IMG/VR virus record: IMGVR_UViG_3300033145_000442
Coordinates: 1 to 23,319 of that record
Length of the DNA stretch: 23,319 nucleotides
Strand: one strand, 5' to 3'
Source: a virus
The notes under the pieces were generated by a model. It searched no databases, was not told the origin of the DNA, and saw only the letters and a list, made by a program, of their open reading frames with translations. The translations under genes and the position numbers were made by a program. Below, piece by piece: positions 11,663 through 19,701 of the stretch. Positions within the stretch are counted from its first letter, which is position 1, and every line of letters begins with the position of its first letter.

Positions 11663-12775
11663 ATGAGTAGTTACACCTATGATGATCTGGCGGGCTTGGT
11701 TGCCACTGTTCACACCAAGTACCCCAAAAACGAACTTACGGTTACCTGGGACGACAACCGTTTCGAGGCCGCCCGTATGTTCAATCAGGACTCTATCAAG
11801 AAACAGGGCGGGACTACGATTACCGGTAAAGCAATGTTGAGCCAAACCGGAACCGCTCGCTACGTCGGCTACTACGAAGTCGATGAGCTTTCTCAGGGTG
11901 AGAAGATCGTTGAGTTCACGATGCCATGGTGTCGTATGACCGCGAACTGGTCCTGGGACGAATTCGAGATTCTGCAGAACAAGTCGGACCCCGAGGGCTT
12001 CATTGACCTTGCAAAGGTCAAGGAGACGCAGGCCCTGTGGAACCTGGCTAAACTGTTCGAGGACGCCCTGTGGCAGGCCCCGACCAGTGCGACTGATGAC
12101 AAGTATCCCCGCGGTATCCCGTACTACATCCGAATGCTGGATGCGGATGCCACTGACGGTGGAGCTTTCTCCGGTCAGACAATCCGTTACCGAAATGGAA
12201 CGACCGGCACTGTGTGTTCGGGCATTGATGCCGCTACGTATCCGACATGGAAGAACTGGGCTGATACCTACACAGCGGTTGACAATGACCTGATCAAGAA
12301 ATTGCGTACTGCATTCCTGTATCAGGAATTCAAGGCTCCGCTGGGTGCCACGTCATTTGAGGTCCGTAAGTCTGCGAAGTCCCGGATTTACACGGGCCGC
12401 CCGAATAAGGCTAAGATGTTCGATTATCTCGATGCCAAGGATGACGTTCATACGACCAAGGAGGCTTTCGGCCGTATGGTCGTTACCGAAGGTACGGACA
12501 TGATGATCAACGGCGTCGACGTTATTGGTATCCAGAGCCTGGATGCTGCAACTGACATTGTCACCGGTGGCAGCACTGATCCGTGGTACTTTGTCAATCT
12601 GGGGGTTTTCCAGCCGGTCGTGTATTCGGGCTATTGGATGCACACAATGGGACCGATCCACGGTGGGACGAAGCAGCATACGGTGTGGACGATGTTCAAA
12701 GACGGCGCGCACAATATCTGGTGTGATGACCCCAGGAGTGCCGGTTTTGTAATGCACAAGGCCATCACCGCTTAA
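11663..12775 (+). CDS. Major capsid protein
   Basis: This 370-residue protein begins MSSYTYDDLAGLVATVHTKY. It is the expected size and place for the shell subunit, directly after the scaffold. Composition (Asp/Gly/Thr/Trp-rich, mixed alpha/beta, long helix around KVKETQALWNLAKLFEDALW) fits an HK97-type fold, but no short diagnostic motif can be named. The frame extends upstream to a TTG at 11651, yet the ATG at 11663 follows TTGGAGG with five bases and is the start. There is no N-terminal delta domain, in line with a separate scaffold gene. Several hundred copies would form the head, possibly folded with the phage co-chaperonin. Confidence 0.88.
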   Translation: MSSYTYDDLAGLVATVHTKYPKNELTVTWDDNRFEAARMFNQDSIKKQGGTTITGKAMLSQTGTARYVGYYEVDELSQGEKIVEFTMPWCRMTANWSWDEFEILQNKSDPEGFIDLAKVKETQALWNLAKLFEDALWQAPTSATDDKYPRGIPYYIRMLDADATDGGAFSGQTIRYRNGTTGTVCSGIDAATYPTWKNWADTYTAVDNDLIKKLRTAFLYQEFKAPLGATSFEVRKSAKSRIYTGRPNKAKMFDYLDAKDDVHTTKEAFGRMVVTEGTDMMINGVDVIGIQSLDAATDIVTGGSTDPWYFVNLGVFQPVVYSGYWMHTMGPIHGGTKQHTVWTMFKDGAHNIWCDDPRSAGFVMHKAITA

Positions 12776-12814
12776 CAGTAACACTGACAATGTAATTCAA
12801 CAAGGAGCATAACC

Positions 12815-13654
12815 ATGAGTTTGGCTGTACGTTACAATAGCGCCGGGACCGCCGGGCAGGTCTCCCCGAATATCTGGGGTGACTGCCCTGTTGAGAAGTC
12901 CCTGATCGCGCCCGATGAACTGACATACATGTATGATTCGTTCCTCAACAACTTCACTGCCAATGAGGTCATCCTCGGTAATTGGCTGGTAGTCGGTACC
13001 AATCCCGACACCGCCATAGTCACTGATGAGGCTGATGGCGTTATCAACATCAGCGGCAGCGGGGCTGAACACGACGAGGCATACATCTGCTCGAACCTGC
13101 TGTGCGACGAGGTCATCAAGAAAAACAGCAACAAGCGACTGTGGTTCGAGGCCAGTATCAAGGTCCTGGACGGTGACGCTGATGCGTCTATTATCTGCGG
13201 ACTCGGTGAGGCGTCCCTTCTCGCTGCCGACGCCATCGCTGATGACCCCACCAGTTATCCGACCACGGCCCTGGCCGACTATGACTTTATCGGCTTTATG
13301 GCTGGTACGGATGGCACCAACATGGGTGGCATCGATTCCGTATACCATCAGGATGGTGATAGCGGTACGGTTACGGTTGTTCAGGCTGATGTTGTAACCA
13401 ATACGGCTGGTACCACCACGAACGATGACGTCTACAAGAAGCTCGGCTTCAAGTTCGACGGCAAGTCGACCGTGACGTTTTATGTGGACGGTGTCGCCCA
13501 GACCACAACGCTTGACGTTGACGACCTGACCGGCAATAAGCTGGATGACGCCCTTGGTATCATCATCGGCATCAAGGACGACACTGGTGGGGCTGACGAC
13601 CTGCAGCTTGACTGGGTTCGGTTCGCCTGTGACAAAGTTGCGTGCGGCTGCTAA
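12815..13654 (+). CDS. Capsid decoration protein with concanavalin-like (LamG-type) domain, paralogue A
   Basis: This 279-residue protein starts MSLAVRYNSAGTAGQVSPNI. From about residue 105 the sequence has the alternating strands of a jelly-roll lectin-type fold: RLWFEASIKVLD, DYDFIGFMAGTDG, KKLGFKFDGKSTVTFYVDG and LQLDWVRFACDK. The last 170 residues are clearly related to the next gene. Such domains decorate heads in many phages and can bind carbohydrate; binding here is not shown. AAGGAG lies eight bases before the start. Four Cys residues lie near the end or in the middle (CSNLLCDE, CDKVACGC). Confidence 0.75.
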   Translation: MSLAVRYNSAGTAGQVSPNIWGDCPVEKSLIAPDELTYMYDSFLNNFTANEVILGNWLVVGTNPDTAIVTDEADGVINISGSGAEHDEAYICSNLLCDEVIKKNSNKRLWFEASIKVLDGDADASIICGLGEASLLAADAIADDPTSYPTTALADYDFIGFMAGTDGTNMGGIDSVYHQDGDSGTVTVVQADVVTNTAGTTTNDDVYKKLGFKFDGKSTVTFYVDGVAQTTTLDVDDLTGNKLDDALGIIIGIKDDTGGADDLQLDWVRFACDKVACGC

Positions 13655-13669
13655 CCAGAGAGGAGTATT

Positions 13670-14677
13670 ATGGCTTTTCAATACAAAGAACTTGAGGATA
13701 TGGAGCACATTCCCGCACCCGCGGGGATTGCGGCTCCTAAGACTCAGCATGCCACTGAGGATGGTAAGACCCTCGTTTACGGTACCACTGTTCCGACCGA
13801 TGCCGCAACTGGGTACGCCCCGGGTTGCGAGTTCATCGACGTAGATAATGGTGCCCGGTACCTCAATGAGGGCACCTCGGCAAGTGCTGATTTCAACCAG
13901 GAGAGCACTACAGCCAACGTTGTGGCGGCTATTGAGGGTAGCCAGCTATCCGGTACCGCAGCGGGCGTTGGACCAAGCCCGCTTATCTGGGACAATGCCA
14001 AGCTGCTGGAGGTCATGTTAGACCCGACGGCTGGGTTCTATTACTTCAATGATTACATGGGTGAGATCGATACTGCAACCGGTAGCGGTTTCACGCTCAC
14101 TCAGTCCAACAGTACTGGCACTATCTCCGGACTGGCCACTGATCAGGGTGGTGCCCTCGTGGTTACGTCGGCGGGATCGACTGCGGACGACAGCCTTAAC
14201 GTCCAGCTGACCAACTGTCTGGTCAAGCCTGCTGCTGGTGTCACTATACGGTTTGAGGCTCGATTGAACATGCTGGACGCTACGCAGCAGTACTACGTTG
14301 GCTTGGCTGGCGTCGTAACTGCGCTGCTCGCTAGTGGCGCAATTGACGATACTGTTGATAAGGCTGGCTTTTTTCACCACGCTGCATCCACTGATAACAA
14401 GATCAGTTCGATCTGTTCACGGGCTGATGAGGATGACGCTACAGCGGATGTTGCGGCCAATGCAGACGGCACTTATGTCAAGCTTGGCATGGTTATCGAC
14501 GGGGTAACCTCCGTGAAGTTTTACGTTAATGGCGTTCTGGTTGAGACTGGCGAGACTGCGCTGGCCATTCCGAATGCGGTAATGTGCCTGTCACTTTTTG
14601 CTGGGTATGAAGGTGCCGCTGGCGTTATGCACGTCGACTGGGTTCGTATTCTGCAGGAAGGCGGACGTGCCACGTAA
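13670..14677 (+). CDS. Capsid decoration protein, paralogue B with N-terminal head-fibre-like segment
   Basis: This 335-residue protein has an N-terminal segment (residues 25-75) with DGKTLVYGTTVPTDAATGYA, then CEFIDVDNGARYLNEGTSAS. That is the 'P.dGa.GYA.GC.F.......YvNeGt..sc.Fn' pattern common in phage head-surface proteins. The rest is a lectin-type jelly roll paralogous to the previous gene: FEARLNMLD, AGFFHHAAS, VKLGMVIDGVTSVKFYVNG, MHVDWVRIL. The two genes thus arose by duplication, and this one gained or kept an extra N-terminal module. GAGGAG precedes the ATG. A hairpin and a terminator follow, so this closes the capsid transcription unit. Confidence 0.75.
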   Translation: MAFQYKELEDMEHIPAPAGIAAPKTQHATEDGKTLVYGTTVPTDAATGYAPGCEFIDVDNGARYLNEGTSASADFNQESTTANVVAAIEGSQLSGTAAGVGPSPLIWDNAKLLEVMLDPTAGFYYFNDYMGEIDTATGSGFTLTQSNSTGTISGLATDQGGALVVTSAGSTADDSLNVQLTNCLVKPAAGVTIRFEARLNMLDATQQYYVGLAGVVTALLASGAIDDTVDKAGFFHHAASTDNKISSICSRADEDDATADVAANADGTYVKLGMVIDGVTSVKFYVNGVLVETGETALAIPNAVMCLSLFAGYEGAAGVMHVDWVRILQEGGRAT

Positions 14678-14686
14678 CCATTTGCC

Positions 14687-14725
14687 CTGCGAGGTCCGCT
14701 GTGATTGACAGTGGTAGCCTTGCAG
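14687..14725 (+). other. Long bulged hairpin just before the terminator
   Basis: CTGCGAGG (14687-14694) pairs with CCTTGCAG (14718-14725, one G-U). Inside it CCGCTGT (14696-14702) pairs with ACAGTGG (14708-14714, one G-U) around a 5-base loop: 15 pairs with small internal bulges. It ends five bases before the terminator stem. A bulged stem next to a terminator after the capsid genes resembles RNase III processing sites in T7-like phages; that role is inferred. Confidence 0.55.
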
Positions 14726-14729
14726 TTCG

Positions 14730-14774
14730 GCGGGGCCGGGGTCAGTTCCCCTGCCCTGGTCCCGCTTTTTTCTT
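14730..14774 (+). terminator. Intrinsic terminator after capsid genes
   Basis: GCGGGGCC (14730-14737) pairs with GGTCCCGC (14758-14765, one G-U), with an inner GGGG/CCCC stem, followed by TTTTTTCTT. It has the full form of a Rho-independent terminator and lies about 50 bases after the last decoration gene. It probably lowers transcription of the tail genes relative to capsid genes. Confidence 0.88.
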
Positions 14775-14804
14775 AATAGGGGAACGTTAGAAAGGGGAAT
14801 TAGT

Positions 14805-15038
14805 ATGGACCGTATCACTATACGTAAACCAGAGGGTAGAGTAGGCGAGATGTACGTAACAGTGAACAGGGGTAGGGTATACATAGATTTCTGCGAGACG
14901 CGTGGGCAACACATGGGCGGGCGCTGGACATGGTCAGGAGGGTGGCATGAGGTCGAGCCTTATGCTATAGATGAGACGTACGCATTTGAGGTGTCGAAGC
15001 CCGGTCTATGGGATCGCATTAAAAGTTGGTTCGTATGA
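14805..15038 (+). CDS. Small hypothetical protein, 77 residues
   Basis: The protein begins MDRITIRKPEGRVGEMYVTV, is rich in Trp, Tyr, Gly and Arg with beta-like segments, and ends in an amphipathic basic stretch GLWDRIKSWFV. It is the first gene after the capsid terminator. AAAGGGGAAT lies four bases before the ATG. No family recognised. The aromatic C-terminal tail could dock on another protein or a membrane surface. Confidence 0.7.
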   Translation: MDRITIRKPEGRVGEMYVTVNRGRVYIDFCETRGQHMGGRWTWSGGWHEVEPYAIDETYAFEVSKPGLWDRIKSWFV

Positions 15039-15053
15039 GAAAGCGGGTACATT

Positions 15054-15290
15054 ATGCTAACAATCGATCAAGCAAAGAAAGTTCTGATAGAGGTAATCGA
15101 CAACATCCAAGTAAAGCATGCTGACTACATGCTGCTGTCAAACAGTCTGGAACTGCTATATGATGGAGCGAAAGAGTACGAAGAGTCACGACAAACAGCC
15201 TTAGAACAGAAGGATTGTGAGTTAACTGTTAGAGAGTCAAGATTGGCGCAGGAAACGATAAAGTTCCGCCCCGAACCTGAGGAGAAATAA
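15054..15290 (+). CDS. Small helical (coiled-coil-like) protein, 78 residues
   Basis: The protein begins MLTIDQAKKVLIEVIDNIQV and is almost entirely charged and helical, with heptad-like Leu spacing from about residue 25 to 65 (SLELLYDGAKEYEESRQTAL). It ends RPEPEEK. It probably forms a coiled coil; function unknown. The ribosome-binding site is weak (AGCGGG), and the gene ends four bases before the adaptor ATG, supplying the adaptor's GGAGAAA site. Confidence 0.65.
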   Translation: MLTIDQAKKVLIEVIDNIQVKHADYMLLSNSLELLYDGAKEYEESRQTALEQKDCELTVRESRLAQETIKFRPEPEEK

Positions 15291-15294
15291 GACG

Positions 15295-16557
15295 ATGGCC
15301 GAACCAACCAGCGCTTTGTTAGTGTACGACCTCGTCAAAGAAGTCGCTCTTGCGGCCGAAATCGGCTATTACGGCACGACCGGAAATGAAGAGGCGATGA
15401 TACCCACGGATCGATCCGACCTGGACCGGTGCATAAAAGTCGTCAACGACGCTGTACGTCACTTCATTGCCCATGGTCCTGTTGGGGGATGGCGATGGCG
15501 CAACCGGATGATGGAAGTCGACCTGGTCCGGTCGTACACTGGCACGGCCACGGCTGGGACAGCCACTACGCTCACAGACAGCGGACTCGCAGCGGAGTAT
15601 GCCGACGATTTCTTCAACACGTACAAGATCACTATTACTGCGGGGACCGGCGAAGGTGAGTACGCCACTGTTACGGACTACACCGGGGCGACGGGCGTAT
15701 TTGCGTTTACCGCGCTTTCCGGCGGGTCTACGCCGGATGACACAAGTGAGTACAGAATCTGCCGGTCCCTACTGGTTATTGACTCTGATCCGGCCCGTTA
15801 TCTCCTAAGCCAGGACTTCCAGGGGCAGACGACTGGGCAGATTACGTTCGCCGCTGATCAGAATGCGGCTGGTATTGAGTGGACGAGTGAGCACACTATA
15901 CGGCGTAACCGAGAAATCGACGTACGAGCTAATGGTGCCCCGTTCGTGGCCGCCGTTCGCCCCAACGCTACGCAGCGTAGATGGGAACTGATTGTTGACC
16001 CCGAGCCGAACGACGAGACCACAATCGTGTTCCCGTACAAGGCATCATTTGATAAGCTGACTATGTTGTCCGGGACCGCTACCGCAGCTGGGGCCACGTC
16101 ACTGACAGACTCTACGCTGGCAAATCTGTACCCAGACGACTACTTCAATGACGAGACGATCAAGGTTATCAGTGGCACCGGGAAGTACAGCTACGCCCCG
16201 ATTACGGACTATGCCGGTGCAACCGGCGAGTTCACCGTGGCTGATTGGCTCAGCATAGACGGTACTGCCGGTGGAACTGATGCGGCAGCCTCAGCTGCAT
16301 ACTACGTAGAGACTGACGACGTACATCCCGCGGGCATGCAGTTTGACGACGCGATCTTATCGGCCTGTCGCGCGTTCACTGAACAGGAGTTCGCCGATGT
16401 GGACCGGGGGTACATGGGTAAGTATCTGCAGTCTGACCTCCCCGCCGCATACGTGATCGACGCCAGGAGCGTGCCGCGTAAAGCGGGTGTCATGCGGTCC
16501 GGCAGTGGGCCCCGGGTGACGTACTTACAACGACCAATAGTTACATACGGGCGGTGA
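15295..16557 (+). CDS. Head-tail adaptor / tail-tubular protein with two internal repeats
   Basis: This 420-residue protein begins MAEPTSALLVYDLVKEVALA. Place and size fit the adaptor ring between portal and nozzle of short-tailed phages (T7 gp11 role). A helical N-terminus (DRSDLDRCIKVVNDAVRHFI) and a late helix (FDDAILSACRAFTEQEFADV) flank two homologous beta modules: residues 82-155 (GTATAGTATTLTDSGLAAEY) and 259-340 (GTATAAGATSLTDSTLANLY), each with a D-D-x-F-N and T-D-Y-x-GATG-x-F motif. These insert modules are common in phage structural proteins. GGAG precedes the start. The adaptor call is from gene order and the helical frame; confidence is moderate. Confidence 0.7.
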   Translation: MAEPTSALLVYDLVKEVALAAEIGYYGTTGNEEAMIPTDRSDLDRCIKVVNDAVRHFIAHGPVGGWRWRNRMMEVDLVRSYTGTATAGTATTLTDSGLAAEYADDFFNTYKITITAGTGEGEYATVTDYTGATGVFAFTALSGGSTPDDTSEYRICRSLLVIDSDPARYLLSQDFQGQTTGQITFAADQNAAGIEWTSEHTIRRNREIDVRANGAPFVAAVRPNATQRRWELIVDPEPNDETTIVFPYKASFDKLTMLSGTATAAGATSLTDSTLANLYPDDYFNDETIKVISGTGKYSYAPITDYAGATGEFTVADWLSIDGTAGGTDAAASAAYYVETDDVHPAGMQFDDAILSACRAFTEQEFADVDRGYMGKYLQSDLPAAYVIDARSVPRKAGVMRSGSGPRVTYLQRPIVTYGR

Positions 16558-16563
16558 TAAACG

Positions 16564-16791
16564 ATGATTCTAAGATTTCCATTTCTCGGCCTGCACCGGG
16601 GGGGTCCCTACGGGGCGCAACCTGAGCAGACAAGCCCGAATCTACAGAATGTACGCCCGTACTATAGCGGACGGTTATGCGGCGGACAGCGTGATGGTAA
16701 GAGTAAATGGGGCGATGGTGACCAGATAGGCGGTGCGGAGCAACCCGTGGTAGCCATTTGCGCTGTGGCTGCAGTGGAGGCACCGTCCTAA
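16564..16791 (+). CDS. N-terminal part of tail-nozzle region, small gene
   Basis: This 75-residue protein begins MILRFPFLGLHRGGPYGAQP and includes SPNLQNVRPY, CGGQRDGKSKW and QIGGAEQPVVAIC. The wording SPNLqNVRpyd.....GGqRpG..kw is what I would expect at the start of phage nozzle or propeller-like structural proteins, where it is continuous with a much longer chain. Here it stops after 75 residues at TAATG, the A being shared with the next gene's start. So it may be one segment of a divided nozzle gene. Confidence 0.55.
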   Translation: MILRFPFLGLHRGGPYGAQPEQTSPNLQNVRPYYSGRLCGGQRDGKSKWGDGDQIGGAEQPVVAICAVAAVEAPS

Positions 16792-17393
16792 TGGCCGCTG
16801 AAATCGAATACTCAACAGGAGACACCGTTGGCTACGAAAGTGTGGACTCCACGGGCGAGGGCTACGCAAGAGGGCAATTGTTCACAACGGTTAACTCGTT
16901 TCTACTTGACAGCATCTCGTTAAAAATGTATAAGTCGGCCGACGCAACGAGTTCTTTTAATGTTGATGTTGTGACACTTATTGATGGTGAGCCCCCGCTT
17001 ATAGGTACCGCAGCATATAATGCGGCTATTATAGCATCTAAATACGGCGATACAGACGATCTTGGCACTGATACAGGCGGAGCGTGGATTACGGTAGACT
17101 TCTCTAGTCCTGCCACTACGCTAGACGCGGACACGCAATACGCTATTGTCGTGTGGTACAGTAACGGCGCATCCAAGACGATATATTGGCGGGCTGACAA
17201 TACAGGTGAATATGCGGGCGGCAGGCTTATGGTGTATCAAGCTGACCCTGCGGCGTGGGGTGAAATAAGCGGCACGGTGGACGCGATGTTCAAAATATAT
17301 GCGGGCTATGTGTTCACACCGCCGGATGCCGGGCCCACGAAGAAGCGATTGGTGGCAGCGTCGGAAAATGCACTCTGGTATGAGAATATATAA
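16791..17393 (+). CDS. Virion protein with jelly-roll domain, middle part of nozzle region
   Basis: This 200-residue protein begins MAAEIEYSTGDTVGYESVDS. A beta-sandwich module covers most of it: GQLFTTVNSFLLDSISLKMY, GAWITVDFSS, ADTQYAIVVWYSNGASKTIY and YAGGRLMVYQ. The pattern 'G..F......l.si.lk.yk......v.v....l...G......i.l..p..l..gt.YaIvv' is widespread in phage and bacterial surface proteins. The end, KKRLVAASENALWYENI, resembles the first strand of a propeller blade and is echoed by RLISIGNDLLYYEDI at the start of the next gene. Both ends overlap neighbours by one base (TAATG). GGAGG lies ten bases before the start. Confidence 0.65.
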   Translation: MAAEIEYSTGDTVGYESVDSTGEGYARGQLFTTVNSFLLDSISLKMYKSADATSSFNVDVVTLIDGEPPLIGTAAYNAAIIASKYGDTDDLGTDTGGAWITVDFSSPATTLDADTQYAIVVWYSNGASKTIYWRADNTGEYAGGRLMVYQADPAAWGEISGTVDAMFKIYAGYVFTPPDAGPTKKRLVAASENALWYENI

Positions 17394-19021
17394 TGGCTGT
17401 GACGCTAACCACGACTGCTAACAAAGAACAACGTCGCCTGATCTCAATTGGGAATGACCTTCTTTATTATGAGGATATCGCTGTGGCTGCAGGAAACATG
17501 GTAAAACTAGCCGCATCTGATGGTGACATTGACACATCTGATCAGCTACAGATAGCTTCAGCCTACGGCAAGGTATTTATCGCCAATGGCACGAACTTAA
17601 AGGTGGCAGATTTTCAAAGCTCGAAGATCGCCACGGCAGCACTTGGAGCCAACCCCCCGGATCGTGGTAACATACTGACTGGTGAGACCAGTGGTGCCAA
17701 GATGATCGTGGACTACATCACGTCGCTGGCAGATGCCTGTGTTCTGTATGGATACCGGACTACTATTGCCACGTTCTCCGCGGGTGAGACAGTAGCAGGT
17801 ACAGACAACGATGGCAATGCTATCAGCTTTGCCATGACCGCTGCAGCAGAAGTTGCCGCCCCGCACTGGTATGACTGGACTGTGTACGGCAACGACGAGG
17901 ATTTGTACGGGAAGATGCCCGATCAAGCCTATCTTGTAGGCGTATCTGGTGGCCGGCTGATCCTGTCCGGCGACAGGAATTACCCGCACCAAGCTCCGAC
18001 ATCGGCGTCCGGGAATCCATGGGATTGGAACATTTACCGCACAACAGCGGATAGGGCAACCTCCATTGGCACTGGCCCGGCCGGTGCAATCGGTGACGTA
18101 GTACGCGCCATAATCCCGATTCGTGACGGACAGCTGGTGTTCGGCTGTGCTACTTCGATGCACGTAATGATTGATAACCCGGGGATGGGTGGCAGACTGG
18201 TAGCTGTTGATACCACTATCGGTATCTTCGACGGTACCAGCTGGTGCTTCGACGGTGACGGCAACCTGTGGTTCTGGGGCACTGGCGGACTGCATATGAT
18301 GGACCGTGGAGCGCTCGCTGTTGATACGATGAATAAAGAGTCGCTTCCCGATATAGTTAGCACGGTGGCTGCGGACCCGTCGACGCATCGCATAACAATG
18401 GGGTATGACCCGGCACGTATTGGCATCAGGATTTGCGTCACCCTGCTGTCTGACGGTAGTAGCCAGGTATACTGGTACGACCTACGGGCACAGGGGTTCT
18501 TCTACGATACCGATGCCTCCACGGACCATGGCGTATACAGCCAGTTCTATTACGCCGCCAATAATCCCGATCTTAGTGGACTTGTTGGCGGGTGTAAGGA
18601 CGGATATCTGCGTGTTGCAGATAGCTCGGCGGTCAATGATGATGGGCTCGCTATCGACAGCTACGTCGACTACGGCCCTATGGCAACTGCTAAGGATGGC
18701 CGTGACGGTTCGCTATCCTCTATTGATGTGGTACTGTCCGGCGGCGTCTCGGGCGGCTCAGAGGATAATTCCAACGATGCGTACATGTACGTTTGGGCAG
18801 AGGACGGAGCCGGAGAGTTATTTGAGAAGCTGATAGCCGGTACGGGATACAAATTGGCACTGACGTTTAGTGGCCCCGGCAGAAAACACGGCGGCAAACG
18901 TAGGCGCGGTGTGCGTGGCGCATACGCGGGTATACGTATGGGTAATAGCACAGTAGATGAAACATGGGGTTTTGAGAAAATGATCCTTGAGCAGGGATCG
19001 CCCGGTAGGAGGTTACGATAA
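17393..19021 (+). CDS. Tail nozzle-like (propeller) protein
   Basis: This 542-residue protein begins MAVTLTTTANKEQRRLISIG and is built of many short strands with Trp-rich turns. Examples are GKVFIANGTNLKVADFQSSK, PHWYDWTVYGNDEDLYGKMP, DGQLVFGCATSMHVMIDNPG, GNLWFWGTGGLHMMDRGALA and SGLVGGCKDGYLRVADSSA. The recurring 'G..l.f......d' segments and position after the adaptor suit the nozzle (T7 gp12 role). The C-terminus is basic (GRKHGGKRRRGVRGAYAGIR). Gene order supports the call; no single motif proves it. Start and stop overlap neighbours at TAATG. Confidence 0.7.
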   Translation: MAVTLTTTANKEQRRLISIGNDLLYYEDIAVAAGNMVKLAASDGDIDTSDQLQIASAYGKVFIANGTNLKVADFQSSKIATAALGANPPDRGNILTGETSGAKMIVDYITSLADACVLYGYRTTIATFSAGETVAGTDNDGNAISFAMTAAAEVAAPHWYDWTVYGNDEDLYGKMPDQAYLVGVSGGRLILSGDRNYPHQAPTSASGNPWDWNIYRTTADRATSIGTGPAGAIGDVVRAIIPIRDGQLVFGCATSMHVMIDNPGMGGRLVAVDTTIGIFDGTSWCFDGDGNLWFWGTGGLHMMDRGALAVDTMNKESLPDIVSTVAADPSTHRITMGYDPARIGIRICVTLLSDGSSQVYWYDLRAQGFFYDTDASTDHGVYSQFYYAANNPDLSGLVGGCKDGYLRVADSSAVNDDGLAIDSYVDYGPMATAKDGRDGSLSSIDVVLSGGVSGGSEDNSNDAYMYVWAEDGAGELFEKLIAGTGYKLALTFSGPGRKHGGKRRRGVRGAYAGIRMGNSTVDETWGFEKMILEQGSPGRRLR

Positions 19022-19701
19022 TGGCATTCACTATAGATTTTGCTGGCGTGCAGTCCGATAGCGAAGCCCAGAAGATGATAAGATCCGTTTCCCCTCAGTG
19101 GAAACGGAATGAGGCCAAAAAGACATGGGCCCGTGTTAAGGGTTATGTACTTGGGCAGGCAAAAAGTACGACATCTACGCCGTCTGTTGCTAAAACCAGC
19201 GGTACACCGGCTAGCGTTGCGGAGCCGTTCAAGCAAGCCCTCGACACCTTATCGGGTGCCGGTAGCGACGTAGAGAAGATGTACCAGGCCGGTAAGCGTA
19301 GGGCCATGAGCAACATTGCTATGCAGTCTGTTAGCGCTGGCATGGCGAACACGCTCAACATGCCCGCTGCGGAGCTTGCATACGAAGGTGAGGTGCGGCC
19401 GGGCACGAATGTAGCCGTGGCTGGCCAGAAGGCAAACGTGCTACAGAACCTCGGGCAGACCGCAGCTGGCATATATGGAACGCAGGTAGGGGCGGAGACG
19501 TCGCGATATGGCATTGATGTTGGTAGCCGGACCTCTTTACAGACCGCACAAATGGGGGCGGGTGCGGCAGCTACTTCCGCTGGTCTAAACTTTGCTTCAA
19601 ACCGGGCCAATCAGGCGCTGCAGAAGTACATTGCTGACCTTAAGCACAGCAGTAGCGGCGCGTTGAGCCAGGCTTCATTGCCCGGGGCACCCAGGGTATG
19701 A
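19021..19701 (+). CDS. Ala/Gly/Ser-rich virion protein, possible ejection protein
   Basis: This 226-residue protein begins MAFTIDFAGVQSDSEAQKMI. From about residue 70 the sequence is helical and Ala/Gly-rich: AGSDVEKMYQAGKRRAMSNI, then AAGIYGTQVGAETSRYGIDV and AGLNFASNRANQALQKYIAD. Such sequences, placed after the nozzle gene, are found in small ejection or internal proteins of short-tailed phages. No catalytic motif is seen. The ATG shares its A with the nozzle stop, and its TGA overlaps the next ATG (ATGA). Confidence 0.6.
   Translation: MAFTIDFAGVQSDSEAQKMIRSVSPQWKRNEAKKTWARVKGYVLGQAKSTTSTPSVAKTSGTPASVAEPFKQALDTLSGAGSDVEKMYQAGKRRAMSNIAMQSVSAGMANTLNMPAAELAYEGEVRPGTNVAVAGQKANVLQNLGQTAAGIYGTQVGAETSRYGIDVGSRTSLQTAQMGAGAAATSAGLNFASNRANQALQKYIADLKHSSSGALSQASLPGAPRV

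Noticed and set aside
12797-13750. Minus-strand open frame of 317 codons opposite the first decoration gene
   Set aside because: The plus-strand gene has a good AAGGAG site and a clear jelly-roll paralogue; the antisense frame has neither a start signal nor a recognisable sequence.
14687-14765. Possible tRNA relic (GGGGTCAGTTCCCC resembles a T arm)
   Set aside because: The loop does not match the T-loop consensus, there is no D arm, and the bases form a good hairpin plus an intrinsic terminator with a T tract.
17597-18388. Minus-strand open frame of 263 codons inside the nozzle gene
   Set aside because: It is a shadow of a well-placed plus-strand gene with no supporting signals.
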